Source: Bacterioplanoides sp965219715 (lineage in GTDB: Bacteria; Pseudomonadota; Gammaproteobacteria; Pseudomonadales; Oceanobacteraceae). Taken from it: a stretch of 64,000 nucleotides of DNA. Under the pieces are notes generated by a model that was not told where the DNA came from, made no database searches, and saw nothing but the letters and a program-made list of their open reading frames with translations. Positions 28,464-37,467 of this stretch are shown one piece after another. The stretch spans positions 1,054,001-1,118,000 of the forward strand of contig NZ_OZ244785.1 in assembly GCF_965219715.1 (NCBI RefSeq). The letters run 5' to 3'. Within the stretch, counting starts at the first letter, position 1, and every line of letters begins with the position of its first letter. The translations under genes were made by a program, and so were the position numbers.

Positions 28464-30023
28464 TTATTTAGGGTAACCGGTAATTTCGCGAATCGATTGA
28501 TACAAGGGCTTCATGCGCTTGTACATCTTCTGATAAACCTCTTTGTAGAGACGATCATACAACTGAACCGTTGGGAAATGAGGCTCAAACACATCCCCTT
28601 TATGGGTCATATTATCAATCGCAGTGCGATAGTCCGGATAAATACCTAAGCCTACAGCACAATTGATTGCCGCCCCCAGCCCCGATGCCTCAAACGTGTG
28701 CGGACGCTCCGCTGGCATACCGAAAATATCAGCCGTTAACTGCATCGCTGCATCCGACTGAGAACCACCACCCGATACACGTAAACGTGTAATAGGTATA
28801 CGGCTGCGTTTTTCGATCTGCTCTTTACCCTGACGCAACTCGTACGCCAGACCTTCGAGAATCGCGCGATAAATATGTGCACGTTTGTGGACGTCACCAA
28901 AACCAATCAAGGAGCCTTTACCTTCCGGCCCTGGCTGGCGAACACCCGGCGACCAGTAAGGTTGCATCATCAGGCCCATAGAACCTGCAGGCACCTGATT
29001 TAATAATTCATCAAATAACTGCTCAGCTTCCAACCCCATTTCTTTGGCTTTGCGCTGTTCGTAATGGGCGAACTCTTCCTTAAACCAGCTCACCATCCAG
29101 AAGCCACGATACACCATCATCTCGGTATTGTAGTGACCCGGAATAGCCGCAGTATAAGGCGGAATAAACGGAATGGTTTCGATGTACTTCGGCGTTGTGG
29201 TGTTGATGGTTGCGGTAGTACCGTAACTTAAACAACCAATGTGTGGATCAGAACCACCGGCACCTAATACTTCACAGGCTTTATCCGAAGCTGCGGCGAT
29301 CATTGGCAGACCCACTGGTAAGCCGGTTGCTTCGGCAGCGGCTGGAGAAATATGGCCCAATGTTTCGCCGGGCTTAACCAGCTCAGGCATCATCTCACGA
29401 CGAGCAGCCAGCAATTTCCATTTCAGGTCTGATTTTTTCGCCCAGTCCTGGCGCTTATAATCGTAAGGCAAATAACCAACAATCGAACCAACCGAGTCTT
29501 TTAATTCACCGGTTAACTGCAGCGTTAAATAACCGGACAGATTCACATAATGTTTGGTTTTTTCCCAAACTTCAGGCTCATTCTGAGCTAACCAGTTACA
29601 ACGGGCTTTTGATCTCAGTTCATTGATCAGGTTACTCAGGCCCAGCATTTTAATCGCAAAACCCAGTGGACCGGATAATGGCTTTTCCGGCTCGGCTTTA
29701 CGCTGGTCCATCCAGACGATCGCCGGACGTAATGGCTTTTTATCTTCACCCAGATTAATCATGGTGTAACGCTGGGTCGTCAGCGATACGCCACGCACCT
29801 GCTCAGGCTTCACAACCCCCTGAGCCCAGAAGTTTTCGAATGCTTTCGCCAGCGACTGCCAATAATATTCTGCGTCCTGCTCCGCCCACCCTGGGTGCTC
29901 AGAAACATACGCTTCCAGGTTAACCTTGCTCTTTGCGACTTCATTACCATTCAGATCGAATGCCAACACCCGGACACTTTGGGTTCCGTTATCAATAGAC
30001 AATAAATAAGGCTGATCGCTCAC
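28464..30023 (-). CDS. FGGY-family carbohydrate/polyol kinase
   Basis: 519-residue ATP-dependent kinase of the FGGY family (glycerol, xylulose and ribulose kinases). The first phosphate loop is LLSIDNGTQSVRVLAFD, the domain II phosphate/adenosine motif is RVSGGGSQSDAAMQLTAD, and ASGLGAAINCAVG closes the site. It is not a close match to canonical GlpK: it lacks the DQGTTSSR start. The substrate cannot be assigned. As the third gene after an AGPS-like flavoprotein and a GlpD-like dehydrogenase, it likely phosphorylates glycerol or a glycerol derivative. That substrate is inference. Confidence 0.85.
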   Translation of the reverse strand: MSDQPYLLSIDNGTQSVRVLAFDLNGNEVAKSKVNLEAYVSEHPGWAEQDAEYYWQSLAKAFENFWAQGVVKPEQVRGVSLTTQRYTMINLGEDKKPLRPAIVWMDQRKAEPEKPLSGPLGFAIKMLGLSNLINELRSKARCNWLAQNEPEVWEKTKHYVNLSGYLTLQLTGELKDSVGSIVGYLPYDYKRQDWAKKSDLKWKLLAARREMMPELVKPGETLGHISPAAAEATGLPVGLPMIAAASDKACEVLGAGGSDPHIGCLSYGTTATINTTTPKYIETIPFIPPYTAAIPGHYNTEMMVYRGFWMVSWFKEEFAHYEQRKAKEMGLEAEQLFDELLNQVPAGSMGLMMQPYWSPGVRQPGPEGKGSLIGFGDVHKRAHIYRAILEGLAYELRQGKEQIEKRSRIPITRLRVSGGGSQSDAAMQLTADIFGMPAERPHTFEASGLGAAINCAVGLGIYPDYRTAIDNMTHKGDVFEPHFPTVQLYDRLYKEVYQKMYKRMKPLYQSIREITGYPK

Positions 30024-30064
30024 AAGGTTTTCCTTCAGATATTATTGTATTTTTTGTTATCGCA

Positions 30065-30085
30065 GCCTGAACAGATTATTCAGGC
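30065..30085 (-). other. Intercistronic hairpin between glpD-like and kinase genes
   Basis: GCCTGAA-CAGATTA-TTCAGGC, a 7-bp stem in the 82-bp gap. There is no T-tract after it on the minus strand, so a processing or stability role is more likely than termination. Confidence 0.35.
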
Positions 30086-30105
30086 CACGAGAGTACTGCG
30101 TTAAC

Positions 30106-31701
30106 TCAGGCAGGAATGCCGTAGTGCTTTTCCCAGATTGACTGGTAACGCGCTTTTTCTTCAGCCCACTGTTGCTCAGTCCAGCCTAATTCTTCAGCGC
30201 AGATCGCACGGATTTTATCTTCATAAATTAAGCCGCCCTGCTCGATCAATAAACCAATACGGGTACGACGTAATAATAAATCATCCAGATGAACGACCGC
30301 TTCATTCGCAGCCGCCCAGCGCAATTCTGCCCATACAGCACGCGCACCCGGAATCACTTCCATTTCTCCATCACGGGCACACGCCAGCAATGCATCAATG
30401 TCCATACCATAGTGGCCTTTCAGACGCTTCTGAATATAAGACGGCAATGCAGCAAACTGTTTGAACGTTGGCTCATACTTAGTAAAAATCTGAGCGCCAA
30501 ATTCGCCATCGTTATAGTTTTTGATATATTTTTTCGCGGCATTTAACGTATCCAGTGCAATCAGACGGAACGTCGTTAACTTACCGCCAGAAACCGATAC
30601 CAGACCGTTATCATCCCAAACGCTGTGGTCACGTTTTTCTTTGGATGGGTTCAGTGCACCGGAAGAAACTAACGGACGAACACCCGCCCAGCTGGAAATA
30701 ATGTCGCCTTCATTTAATTCCGCTTTCGGGAATTGATGACGTGCCACTTTGAGCAAATATTCCAGTTCTTCACGAGTCATGCTGGCTTCGGTGTTATCGA
30801 TGCCATTATTGTCGAGGTCGGTGGTACCAACGACGGTACGGCCTTCCCACGGGAAGATAAAAATCGGACGTTTATCATCAGGATGCATCGCAGTGTAAGA
30901 CTGCGAAACCGGCAGACGCCAGTAAGGCACAACAATGTGTGATCCACGCGCCGGACGAATATTTTTTTCGTCGGTCATTTCTGCGCGTAATTCATCCGCC
31001 CAGGCGCCGGTAGCGTTAATCACTGCATCGGATTTAACTTCGTAGGTTTCGCCGGTTAAAGCATTTTCCAGCACAGCACCAACAACGCGGTCACCGTCTT
31101 TTAACAGGCTTTTAACACCGACATAGTTAACCACTTCAGCACCGTCTTTTTGTGCTTCGCGTAATACACGAACCACCAGGCGGGAGTCATCGGTTACTGC
31201 ATCGGCGAACTGAGTACCACCGATCAGGTTGTCTTCATTAATGTTCGGGCTTAAGAAGCCCACTTTGTCGTTTTCGAAGAACTTGCGATAACGACGACCA
31301 GCAAAAAAATCATAAACACGCAGCAAGGTGTTAAAAACAAACGGTCCCGGGAAGCCACCTTTATAGTGCGCCATCATGTAAGCCATCTGGTCTACCAGAC
31401 CAGGCGCCTCAACCATCAGACGTTCACGTTCCTGTACCGAGTGCATAGTAGTTTTTACATCACCCGCGGCGATGTAACGCAAACCACCGTGAACCATTTT
31501 CGAAGAGCGGCTAGAGGTTCCCCAGGCAAAATCCTGGCGCTCCAGCAGCAGGGTTTTTAAACCGCGACGGGCCGCTTCACGGGCGATCCCCGCGCCGGTA
31601 ATACCGCCACCAGCGATAATCACATCCCATTGCTCAGATTCATTTTTCAGACGGTTTAACAGACGGTCTCGGTTACCTGCCTGCCATGCTTCTTGCCACA
31701 T
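30106..31701 (-). CDS. glpD: Glycerol-3-phosphate dehydrogenase/oxidase (GlpD family)
   Basis: FAD-dependent, membrane-associated enzyme oxidising the C2 hydroxyl of sn-glycerol 3-phosphate to give dihydroxyacetone phosphate. It has 531 residues. The Rossmann motif VIIAGGGITGAGIAREAARR is at about residues 27-46. SSRSSKMVHGGLRYI and the C-terminal DAO_C domain (about 400-520, WAELRWAAANEAVVHLDDLL) are typical. Its place between an alkyl-DHAP-synthase-like gene and an FGGY kinase leaves open that the real substrate is an alkylated glycerol phosphate. No glpF or glpR is visible near it. Confidence 0.9.
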   Translation of the reverse strand: MWQEAWQAGNRDRLLNRLKNESEQWDVIIAGGGITGAGIAREAARRGLKTLLLERQDFAWGTSSRSSKMVHGGLRYIAAGDVKTTMHSVQERERLMVEAPGLVDQMAYMMAHYKGGFPGPFVFNTLLRVYDFFAGRRYRKFFENDKVGFLSPNINEDNLIGGTQFADAVTDDSRLVVRVLREAQKDGAEVVNYVGVKSLLKDGDRVVGAVLENALTGETYEVKSDAVINATGAWADELRAEMTDEKNIRPARGSHIVVPYWRLPVSQSYTAMHPDDKRPIFIFPWEGRTVVGTTDLDNNGIDNTEASMTREELEYLLKVARHQFPKAELNEGDIISSWAGVRPLVSSGALNPSKEKRDHSVWDDNGLVSVSGGKLTTFRLIALDTLNAAKKYIKNYNDGEFGAQIFTKYEPTFKQFAALPSYIQKRLKGHYGMDIDALLACARDGEMEVIPGARAVWAELRWAAANEAVVHLDDLLLRRTRIGLLIEQGGLIYEDKIRAICAEELGWTEQQWAEEKARYQSIWEKHYGIPA

Positions 31702-31729
31702 ATTCGTTTTTATTCCTGTTTCACAAAGT

Positions 31730-31759
31730 AGCCCGGCACTGGAAATTCCAGGCCGGGCT
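31730..31759 (-). other. Hairpin in the gap between the AGPS-like gene and glpD
   Basis: AGCCCGGC-(A)-CTGG-AAATT-CCAG-GCCGGGCT, a 12-bp stem with a one-base bulge. It lies 29-58 bases before the glpD start and has no following T-tract. It could set differential expression inside the operon. Confidence 0.4.
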
Positions 31760-31851
31760 GTGATAACGCGTTAAGCCACATCATCTGTCTGAGCAGATTT
31801 TAAAGCGATGCCACCGCCAGCGTACGACGAGGTGAGAACCCAGCCATTCAG

Positions 31852-33471
31852 TTATTTGTAAGACTTGCCTTTTTCCAGCAAAGTCCCCGGATTCAGACGC
31901 TGATCCGGATCAAAATCTTCCGTTAAGGTTTGCAGGATACGCATACCCAGCTTGCCTTTTTCCGCTTCCAGATATGGAGCGTGATCTTTACCCACACCGT
32001 GTTGGTGCGAAATGGTTGCGCGATGGCTGGCAATCACCTCAGAAGCACTGCCCTTCAGCTTCTGCCAACGCTTGTAAGTCTGCTCGTAGCTGTCTGCACA
32101 GCGGAAGAAATACGTGGTGTAGATACTGCAACCCTGACCGTATAAGTGAGACAGGTGAGTAAATACCATCACATCTTCGTTTTCGTCTTTCAGTGCATTT
32201 TCCAGTGACGATTCAATATCGTTTAACAGCTTATCGACGTTGTCCCAATCGGTAGAGGTTTCCAGCGTATCGATGGCGATACCTTCCTCCCAGGTGGTTT
32301 CACGCAGATAAGGGAATTTGAAACGACCTTCCGCCCAGATGGTGCCCATCATGTTAGCGATAACACCACCAACACCGCCGTTCGACTTCAGCACTTTGCG
32401 GATTTGCTTTAACGAGGCCTTGTTCTGGAACTTGCTGCCGGTTACACCGAAAGTCAGCATGCAACGCTCATCGCCCATGCCGCGGAAACGCAGGAATTTA
32501 TCCAGCGCCTTAAACTGCGACTCTTTGGTGCCCAGGTGAGCGTGTGCTTTGGATTCTTTGGCGTTGGAAACACGCATCATCGACATAGGTACACGTTGCT
32601 GAACCAGTTCACGTACCGCGTCTTTGGCCGCTTTCCAGTTCGGCATAAAATACACGAAGAATTTTTCTTCTTCGGCCAGGCGGCTAACGCGAACCTTAAC
32701 TTCGGTAAAGATACCCATGCGGCCTTCGGTGCCCATGGTCACTTCACGCAGATCCGGACCTGCAGAAGATGCCGGAATCGTTGGAATTTCTAACGAGCCA
32801 TGCAGCGTTTCCATGCGGCCACCGGCAAACATCTGCTCGATACGGCCATAACGCAGAGACTGCTGACCGGAAGAACGGGAAGCAATCCAACCCCCAACGG
32901 TTGCCAGCTCCCAGGATTGCGGGTAATGACCCAGCGTATAACCACGAGCACGCAGCTGAGATTCAACCAGCGGACCCGGAGTACCAGCGCCAAACGTAGC
33001 GATCTGGCTTTCTTCGTTCAGATCCATCAGCTGATTCATGCGACCCATATCAATGGTCAGGATCGCACGAGTGCTTTCTCCCGGAGTGATATGACCAGCA
33101 ACGGAAGTACCACCGCCGTAAGGAATCACTTCGAAATCGTTCTGTACTGCGAAATCTAATAATTCGCGTACCTGAGCACTGGTTTCCGGATAGGCGACAC
33201 CGTCAGGGAAATGCCCAAAATCACCACTGTGCATTGCCAGCCAATCCGGAAAGCTTTGACCACGAGCATGACGGACACGGTCTTCAGCCGCCGTCATAAT
33301 CAGTGGATGTTGCGGTAAACGGGAAGCAGGTACCTTAGCCATTACCTCTTCTAAGGTTGCTGACGGCAGGGCTTCTGGCTTACCAATGATCGAATGAATC
33401 AGCTCACGACCGTGATCCGATACTTCTTTTGTGTAATTTTCATCACCCCAGCCATTCCAACGACGACCCAT
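31852..33471 (-). CDS. Alkyldihydroxyacetonephosphate synthase-like FAD oxidase
   Basis: 539-residue VAO-type flavoprotein resembling peroxisomal AGPS, which exchanges the acyl chain of acyl-DHAP for a fatty alcohol to make an ether bond. The FAD-binding domain holds IPYGGGTSVAGH. GYTLGHYPQSWELATVGGW (residues ~175-193) parallels the AGPS segment GYxxGHxPxSxExxTVGGW. The C-terminus has CSIYTTYFF, the position of the AGPS active-site tyrosine, and SHQHGVGKDH where AGPS has a triple histidine, so the middle His is Gln here. ATG 33471 has an AAGGTGGA SD. It is the first gene of the AGPS-glpD-kinase unit and is divergent from an AraC regulator. Confidence 0.85.
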   Translation of the reverse strand: MGRRWNGWGDENYTKEVSDHGRELIHSIIGKPEALPSATLEEVMAKVPASRLPQHPLIMTAAEDRVRHARGQSFPDWLAMHSGDFGHFPDGVAYPETSAQVRELLDFAVQNDFEVIPYGGGTSVAGHITPGESTRAILTIDMGRMNQLMDLNEESQIATFGAGTPGPLVESQLRARGYTLGHYPQSWELATVGGWIASRSSGQQSLRYGRIEQMFAGGRMETLHGSLEIPTIPASSAGPDLREVTMGTEGRMGIFTEVKVRVSRLAEEEKFFVYFMPNWKAAKDAVRELVQQRVPMSMMRVSNAKESKAHAHLGTKESQFKALDKFLRFRGMGDERCMLTFGVTGSKFQNKASLKQIRKVLKSNGGVGGVIANMMGTIWAEGRFKFPYLRETTWEEGIAIDTLETSTDWDNVDKLLNDIESSLENALKDENEDVMVFTHLSHLYGQGCSIYTTYFFRCADSYEQTYKRWQKLKGSASEVIASHRATISHQHGVGKDHAPYLEAEKGKLGMRILQTLTEDFDPDQRLNPGTLLEKGKSYK

Positions 33472-33719
33472 GCTTCCACCTTTATTATTTTGCGACAGCC
33501 CGACCAACATGCGGCCAGACCAGATAGTTAACTTTTGTTGAGCAGATTCACAACATAAATGCGATCAACCCGTTAGACCCCAACCACAGACAAGGTTACA
33601 CTGTGGGCTTAAACACCAGACGCTCAGGGCCGATTCTCTTCTATGGCACTCACTATAAAGCGTTCGGCAGGACAATCACTGACCCAATGGGACAGAAAAA
33701 GTAGTAAATTCAGCCACCC

Positions 33720-34751
33720 ATGATTGATACGGATTCTCTTGGTACCGCTTCGGCGAATGCAATTCGGCAATACCTGCGTGCTGCCCAGGATTACGATATC
33801 CAGGCAGAAGATGCCCTGAACGCTGCCGACCTGCCGCTGGGCATTATTGATAACTCGGTTGCCCGGGTGAAAGGGCGTGCCTTTCAAACCCTGATCCGCT
33901 GGTTAATAGAACAGACCAATGACCCTTTATTCGGCCTGAAAAGTGCGCGCTACGTTCAGCCAGGCTCCTACAGCCTGGTGGGCTACATGGCGATGAATTC
34001 CCGCACCGCACGCGAAGCCTTACATCTGACGCCGGAATACGAAGCCATTGTTGGCGATATGGGCATTACCAAAATCGAAAAGCACGGCCCTCATCTGGCC
34101 ATGCGCTGGGTTTGTCAGTACGACGATCCGATTGTCCGCCCCCATATGATTGATAACGTATTAGGCTCATGGCTGCTATTCGCCCGTTGGTTAGCGGATA
34201 TGGAAGATGGCAAACCCGAGGCGGTTTTATTCGAGCGCCCGGCTCCGGATGCCGACCTGCTGCCTGCCTATGAAGAAATCTTTGGCTGCCCACTGGAGTT
34301 CAACGCTGGCAAAAGTGCGCTGATTTTCCCTGAACATGTATTAGATACCCCGCTGCGCCAACCAGACCCTCTGCTATTGAGCAATCTGGAGCAACAAGCC
34401 AGTTCCGTCATGTCAGAGATCCAGGAGCGCCATCCGATCGTGATGCAAACCCGCACCCTGTTACGCACCCTGATGGATGAAGGTATTCCACGCCGGGAAA
34501 AAGTGGCAGAACAGTTGGGAATTACCGAGCGCACATTACAACGCCGCTTACAGGATGCTGGCACTGGTTATCAGCAACTATTGGATGATCTGAGGCAGGA
34601 AACAGCAACCGAATGGTTAACCAGCACAGAAATGCCAATTAATGATATCGCGTTGAAATTAGGTTTTAGTGAAGCACGCTCTTTCCATCGGCGTTTTAAG
34701 ACCTGGACTGGTATTACGCCGGGTGAATATCGTTTGCAGCATGGTAAATAA
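33720..34751 (+). CDS. AraC-family regulator divergent from the AGPS operon
   Basis: 343-residue regulator with an N-terminal ligand-binding domain of the OruR/Arabinose_bd type (about residues 20-205, YVQPGSYSLVGYMAMNSRTA) and a C-terminal AraC helix-turn-helix pair (about 240-340, including AEQLGITERTLQRRLQDAG and IALKLGFSEARSFHRRFKTW). It is separated from the AGPS-like gene by 248 bp of divergent sequence, making it the probable operon regulator. Members of this subgroup often sense fatty-acid-like or amino-acid ligands, but the ligand here is unknown. The SD before ATG is poor. Confidence 0.88.
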   Translation: MIDTDSLGTASANAIRQYLRAAQDYDIQAEDALNAADLPLGIIDNSVARVKGRAFQTLIRWLIEQTNDPLFGLKSARYVQPGSYSLVGYMAMNSRTAREALHLTPEYEAIVGDMGITKIEKHGPHLAMRWVCQYDDPIVRPHMIDNVLGSWLLFARWLADMEDGKPEAVLFERPAPDADLLPAYEEIFGCPLEFNAGKSALIFPEHVLDTPLRQPDPLLLSNLEQQASSVMSEIQERHPIVMQTRTLLRTLMDEGIPRREKVAEQLGITERTLQRRLQDAGTGYQQLLDDLRQETATEWLTSTEMPINDIALKLGFSEARSFHRRFKTWTGITPGEYRLQHGK

Positions 34752-34781
34752 ATTTTATCTAGATGCCTGGGAAATGCTGAA

Positions 34782-34905
34782 GAGTATTTTTCAAAAGTAG
34801 CAACAAGCTCATTCAGCACATCCATGTGCTTCACCCTTCGGGCAGCTCCGCTGTGCAAAAATGCGATCCTGCATTTTTGTGTCGCGTGCTTTTGAAAAAA
34901 CACTC
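34782..34905. repeat. Nested inverted-repeat element (REP/MITE-like)
   Basis: The outer arms GAGTATTTTTCAAAAG (34782-34797) and CTTTTGAAAAAACACTC (34889-34905) are inverted repeats with one mismatch and one gap. Between them lie AGCACAT-CC-ATGTGCT (34815-34830), CCC-TTC-GGG (34834-34842) and AAAAATGC...GCATTTTT (34857-34878). It would fold into a multi-branched structure in the 180-bp gap between convergent genes. No coding sequence fits here. It could be a dispersed genomic repeat, but no second copy was seen in this window. Confidence 0.5.
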
Positions 34906-34931
34906 ACTACAGTTTTTAATATTGGAAGCGA

Positions 34932-35753
34932 TTACTTACGGCCTATTTCAATCGCCTGACGCACTAAATTCCCTTTAGAAATATTGTAGCGTGACAGTTT
35001 CGATAACATATCCTCTGGCCCTACCAGCTTCTCGATCACCTGCTCTTCCGTTAAACCTTCAGCAGAATACGCAGCTGCCTTTTGGCACATTGCTTCCAGG
35101 TTGTTTAATTTATCTTGTAACGCCGCTTTGCCATCTTCAACAATGCCATTATGCGGACAGAACACAATTTCGAAATCCAGTTTTAACAGCTTGCGCAAGC
35201 CGTCCATTAATTGCTCTAAATTTTCATCGGCACGCATATATTTCAATGAACGGGAAATATACATATCGCCGCTGAATAAATATTTTTGTTTGGGCAAAAA
35301 CAAGCAGGTTAAATCTTTTGCATGCCCGGGTGTATGCACTGCGATAACAGGACTGCCATCAGTTAAGGTAAATTCTTCTGGCATCGTATCCGTTTTTGCC
35401 GGAACTGGGCTCCCCCAGATTAGTTTCTGCATCACCGGCGTTTTAAAACCAGAAGCAATTTTCGCCTGCCCCAATGCCGGAGCCAATGGCACGATACCTT
35501 TCATTTCAGCAATACGCTGGGTATTACCGGCATGGTCTTCATGATGATGGGTTATCAGCAACTGCTGAATATCGGTGTCTTTAAGCTGGAGGCGAATATC
35601 CTTCCATTGGTTCGTCGGCCCGGTATCAATCAACGTATTGCCAATCCGATAGAGAATAAAGGTGGTGTTTATGCCCAGATTAAAACGGCCGACACGGAAG
35701 CCATAGACGCTGTCATCTCCACGATCATATTGATAAAACTTACGAACCGGCAT
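34932..35753 (-). CDS. MBL-fold metallo-hydrolase
   Basis: 273-residue metallo-beta-lactamase-fold hydrolase. The zinc motif HxHxDH is seen in LLITHHHEDHAGNTQRIAEM. Further ligands are the histidine in VHTPGHAKDL, the aspartate in YLFSGDMYI and the histidine in FCPHNGIVEDG. A C-terminal helical part (residues 210-273) resembles the winged-helix extension of the LACTB2-like group. The substrate is unknown; thioesters, lactones or RNA are possible. I chose ATG 35753 (MPVRKFYQY) with GAGAG upstream. An in-frame start at 35819 would add an unlikely N-terminus. Confidence 0.83.
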   Translation of the reverse strand: MPVRKFYQYDRGDDSVYGFRVGRFNLGINTTFILYRIGNTLIDTGPTNQWKDIRLQLKDTDIQQLLITHHHEDHAGNTQRIAEMKGIVPLAPALGQAKIASGFKTPVMQKLIWGSPVPAKTDTMPEEFTLTDGSPVIAVHTPGHAKDLTCLFLPKQKYLFSGDMYISRSLKYMRADENLEQLMDGLRKLLKLDFEIVFCPHNGIVEDGKAALQDKLNNLEAMCQKAAAYSAEGLTEEQVIEKLVGPEDMLSKLSRYNISKGNLVRQAIEIGRK

Positions 35754-35988
35754 GGAAAACTCTCGATAAATCACACAACGATCCAGTATGTCGTCTGAGT
35801 CAGGTAACACAATGGCCATTCAGCCAAAGATAGCTAGCGAAAAGTGTCAGCACCATCGTCTTCAACAACAAAAAACGCTATACTCCGCCGTCATTTTTTA
35901 CACCCCTGATGTTGCGATATTCGCCCAGACTGCCTGTACTACAGTCTCTGAGCCCGCCGAGCGACCATCACGCCACCCGAGAGCCACT

Positions 35989-37431
35989 ATGTCATTTGCC
36001 GAACTGGGATTATCACCTGCCATTCTTGAAGCTGTTGCCGAACAGGGTTACGACAAGCCTTCACCGATTCAGGAAAAAGCCATCCCTGCGGTCTTAACCG
36101 GTCAGGATGTGATGGCGGCGGCACAAACCGGTACCGGAAAAACAGCCGGCTTCACCCTGCCAATCCTGGAAAAACTCAGCGCTGGAGAACGTGCGCGGGC
36201 GAACCAGGTCCGTGCGCTGATAGTTACCCCAACCCGCGAGCTGGCGGCCCAGGTGGGCGACAACGTCCGTGCTTATTCTGAGCACCTGCCACTGACCTCA
36301 GCCGTGGTATTTGGCGGCGTAAAGATCAACCCACAAATGATGCGTATGCGCCGTGGTGCCGATGTACTGGTGGCAACTCCGGGGCGCCTGCTGGATTTGT
36401 ATCAGCAAAATGCCGTGCGTTTTAAACAGCTGGAAGTGTTGGTACTGGATGAAGCCGACCGTATGTTAGACATGGGTTTTATCCACGATATTAAAAAAAT
36501 CCTGAATATCCTGCCGAAAGAACGCCAGAACCTGCTGTTCTCCGCTACTTTCTCCGATGAAATCAAAGATCTGGCGAAACGCCTGACCAACAATCCAGTT
36601 GAGATTTCTGTTACTCCACCCAACAGTACAGCGAAACGCGTCGATCAGTGTATTCATCCGGTTGATAAGAAACAGAAGTCTGCTCTGCTTGCACACTTAA
36701 TCAAAGAAAACAACTGGCAGCAGGTTCTGGTATTTTGCCGCACCAAACACGGTGCAAACCGCCTGACCAAATACCTGGAAGAAAAGAAAATTAAAGCCGC
36801 CGCCATCCACGGCAACAAAAGCCAGGGGGCACGCACCCGGGCACTGGCGGAATTCAAATCCGGCGACATTCGCGCATTAATCGCCACCGACATTGCCGCT
36901 CGTGGTATCGATATTGATCAACTGCCCCAGGTGGTTAACTTCGACCTGCCGAACGTCGCGGAAGATTACGTCCACCGCATTGGCCGTACCGGTCGTGCCG
37001 GTGCCGCAGGTAACGCTGTATCGCTGGTTTCAGCAGACGAATTTAAAGAGTTATCTCAGGTTGAAAATCTGATTGGCAAGTTGCTGGAACGAGATTACAT
37101 TCCGGGGTTTGAGCCGATTCACGAGATTCCACAATCGACATTACGCGCTAAACCGAAAAAGCCTAAGAAACCCAAAAAGCCTAAGGCTCACTCAGATCAC
37201 AGAGATGGCCAGCGCAGCGGTGAGAAAAAGCACCACTCACAAGGCAAATCAACAAATTCAAACGGCAATCAAAAACGCGGTACCACCGGTAATAAAACGT
37301 CAGGAAATTCGGAGAATAAAAATTCTCCCTGGGAAAAGTCTGGCGCCACCAAACGCAAGGTTGAAGGTGCGGCTAACAAAAACACTAATAAACCGATGCG
37401 CAAACCTCAAAAAAGAAAACCGGCTAATTAA
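35989..37431 (+). CDS. DEAD-box ATP-dependent RNA helicase (RhlE-like)
   Basis: 480-residue RNA helicase. Motifs in order are the Q motif YDKPSPIQ, Walker A AAQTGTGKTAG, PTRELA, TPGRLLDL, VLDEADRML, FSATFSDE, the ARGIDI motif and HRIGRTGRAG. The core ends near residue 375. The last ~100 residues are a basic, low-complexity tail (a repeated Lys-Pro-Lys-Lys pattern, then Ser/Asn/Lys-rich), as in RhlE-type proteins, and should bind RNA. ATG 35989 (MSFAELGLSP) matches family starts; an upstream in-frame ATG at 35788 lies inside the divergent gene and is rejected. It probably acts in ribosome assembly or RNA decay. Confidence 0.92.
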   Translation: MSFAELGLSPAILEAVAEQGYDKPSPIQEKAIPAVLTGQDVMAAAQTGTGKTAGFTLPILEKLSAGERARANQVRALIVTPTRELAAQVGDNVRAYSEHLPLTSAVVFGGVKINPQMMRMRRGADVLVATPGRLLDLYQQNAVRFKQLEVLVLDEADRMLDMGFIHDIKKILNILPKERQNLLFSATFSDEIKDLAKRLTNNPVEISVTPPNSTAKRVDQCIHPVDKKQKSALLAHLIKENNWQQVLVFCRTKHGANRLTKYLEEKKIKAAAIHGNKSQGARTRALAEFKSGDIRALIATDIAARGIDIDQLPQVVNFDLPNVAEDYVHRIGRTGRAGAAGNAVSLVSADEFKELSQVENLIGKLLERDYIPGFEPIHEIPQSTLRAKPKKPKKPKKPKAHSDHRDGQRSGEKKHHSQGKSTNSNGNQKRGTTGNKTSGNSENKNSPWEKSGATKRKVEGAANKNTNKPMRKPQKRKPAN

Positions 37432-37443
37432 GCCGGTTTTCTT
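37416..37443 (+). terminator. Terminator of the helicase gene
   Basis: AAAACCGGCT-AATTA-AGCCGGTTTT then CTT. The stop codon overlaps the loop. It is symmetric and may also end the convergent waaC transcript. Confidence 0.75.
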
Positions 37444-37467
37444 CTAAGGCATTATGCGTCGCTGAAT

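Noticed and set aside
35788..35988. N-terminal extension of the helicase from an upstream ATG
   Set aside because: It overlaps the start of the divergent MBL gene, lacks family similarity, and a good start with an SD lies at 35989.
37141..37200. Repeated Lys-Pro-Lys-Lys coding stretch, considered as a DNA tandem repeat element
   Set aside because: It is the low-complexity basic tail of the RhlE-like helicase, a normal feature of the family.
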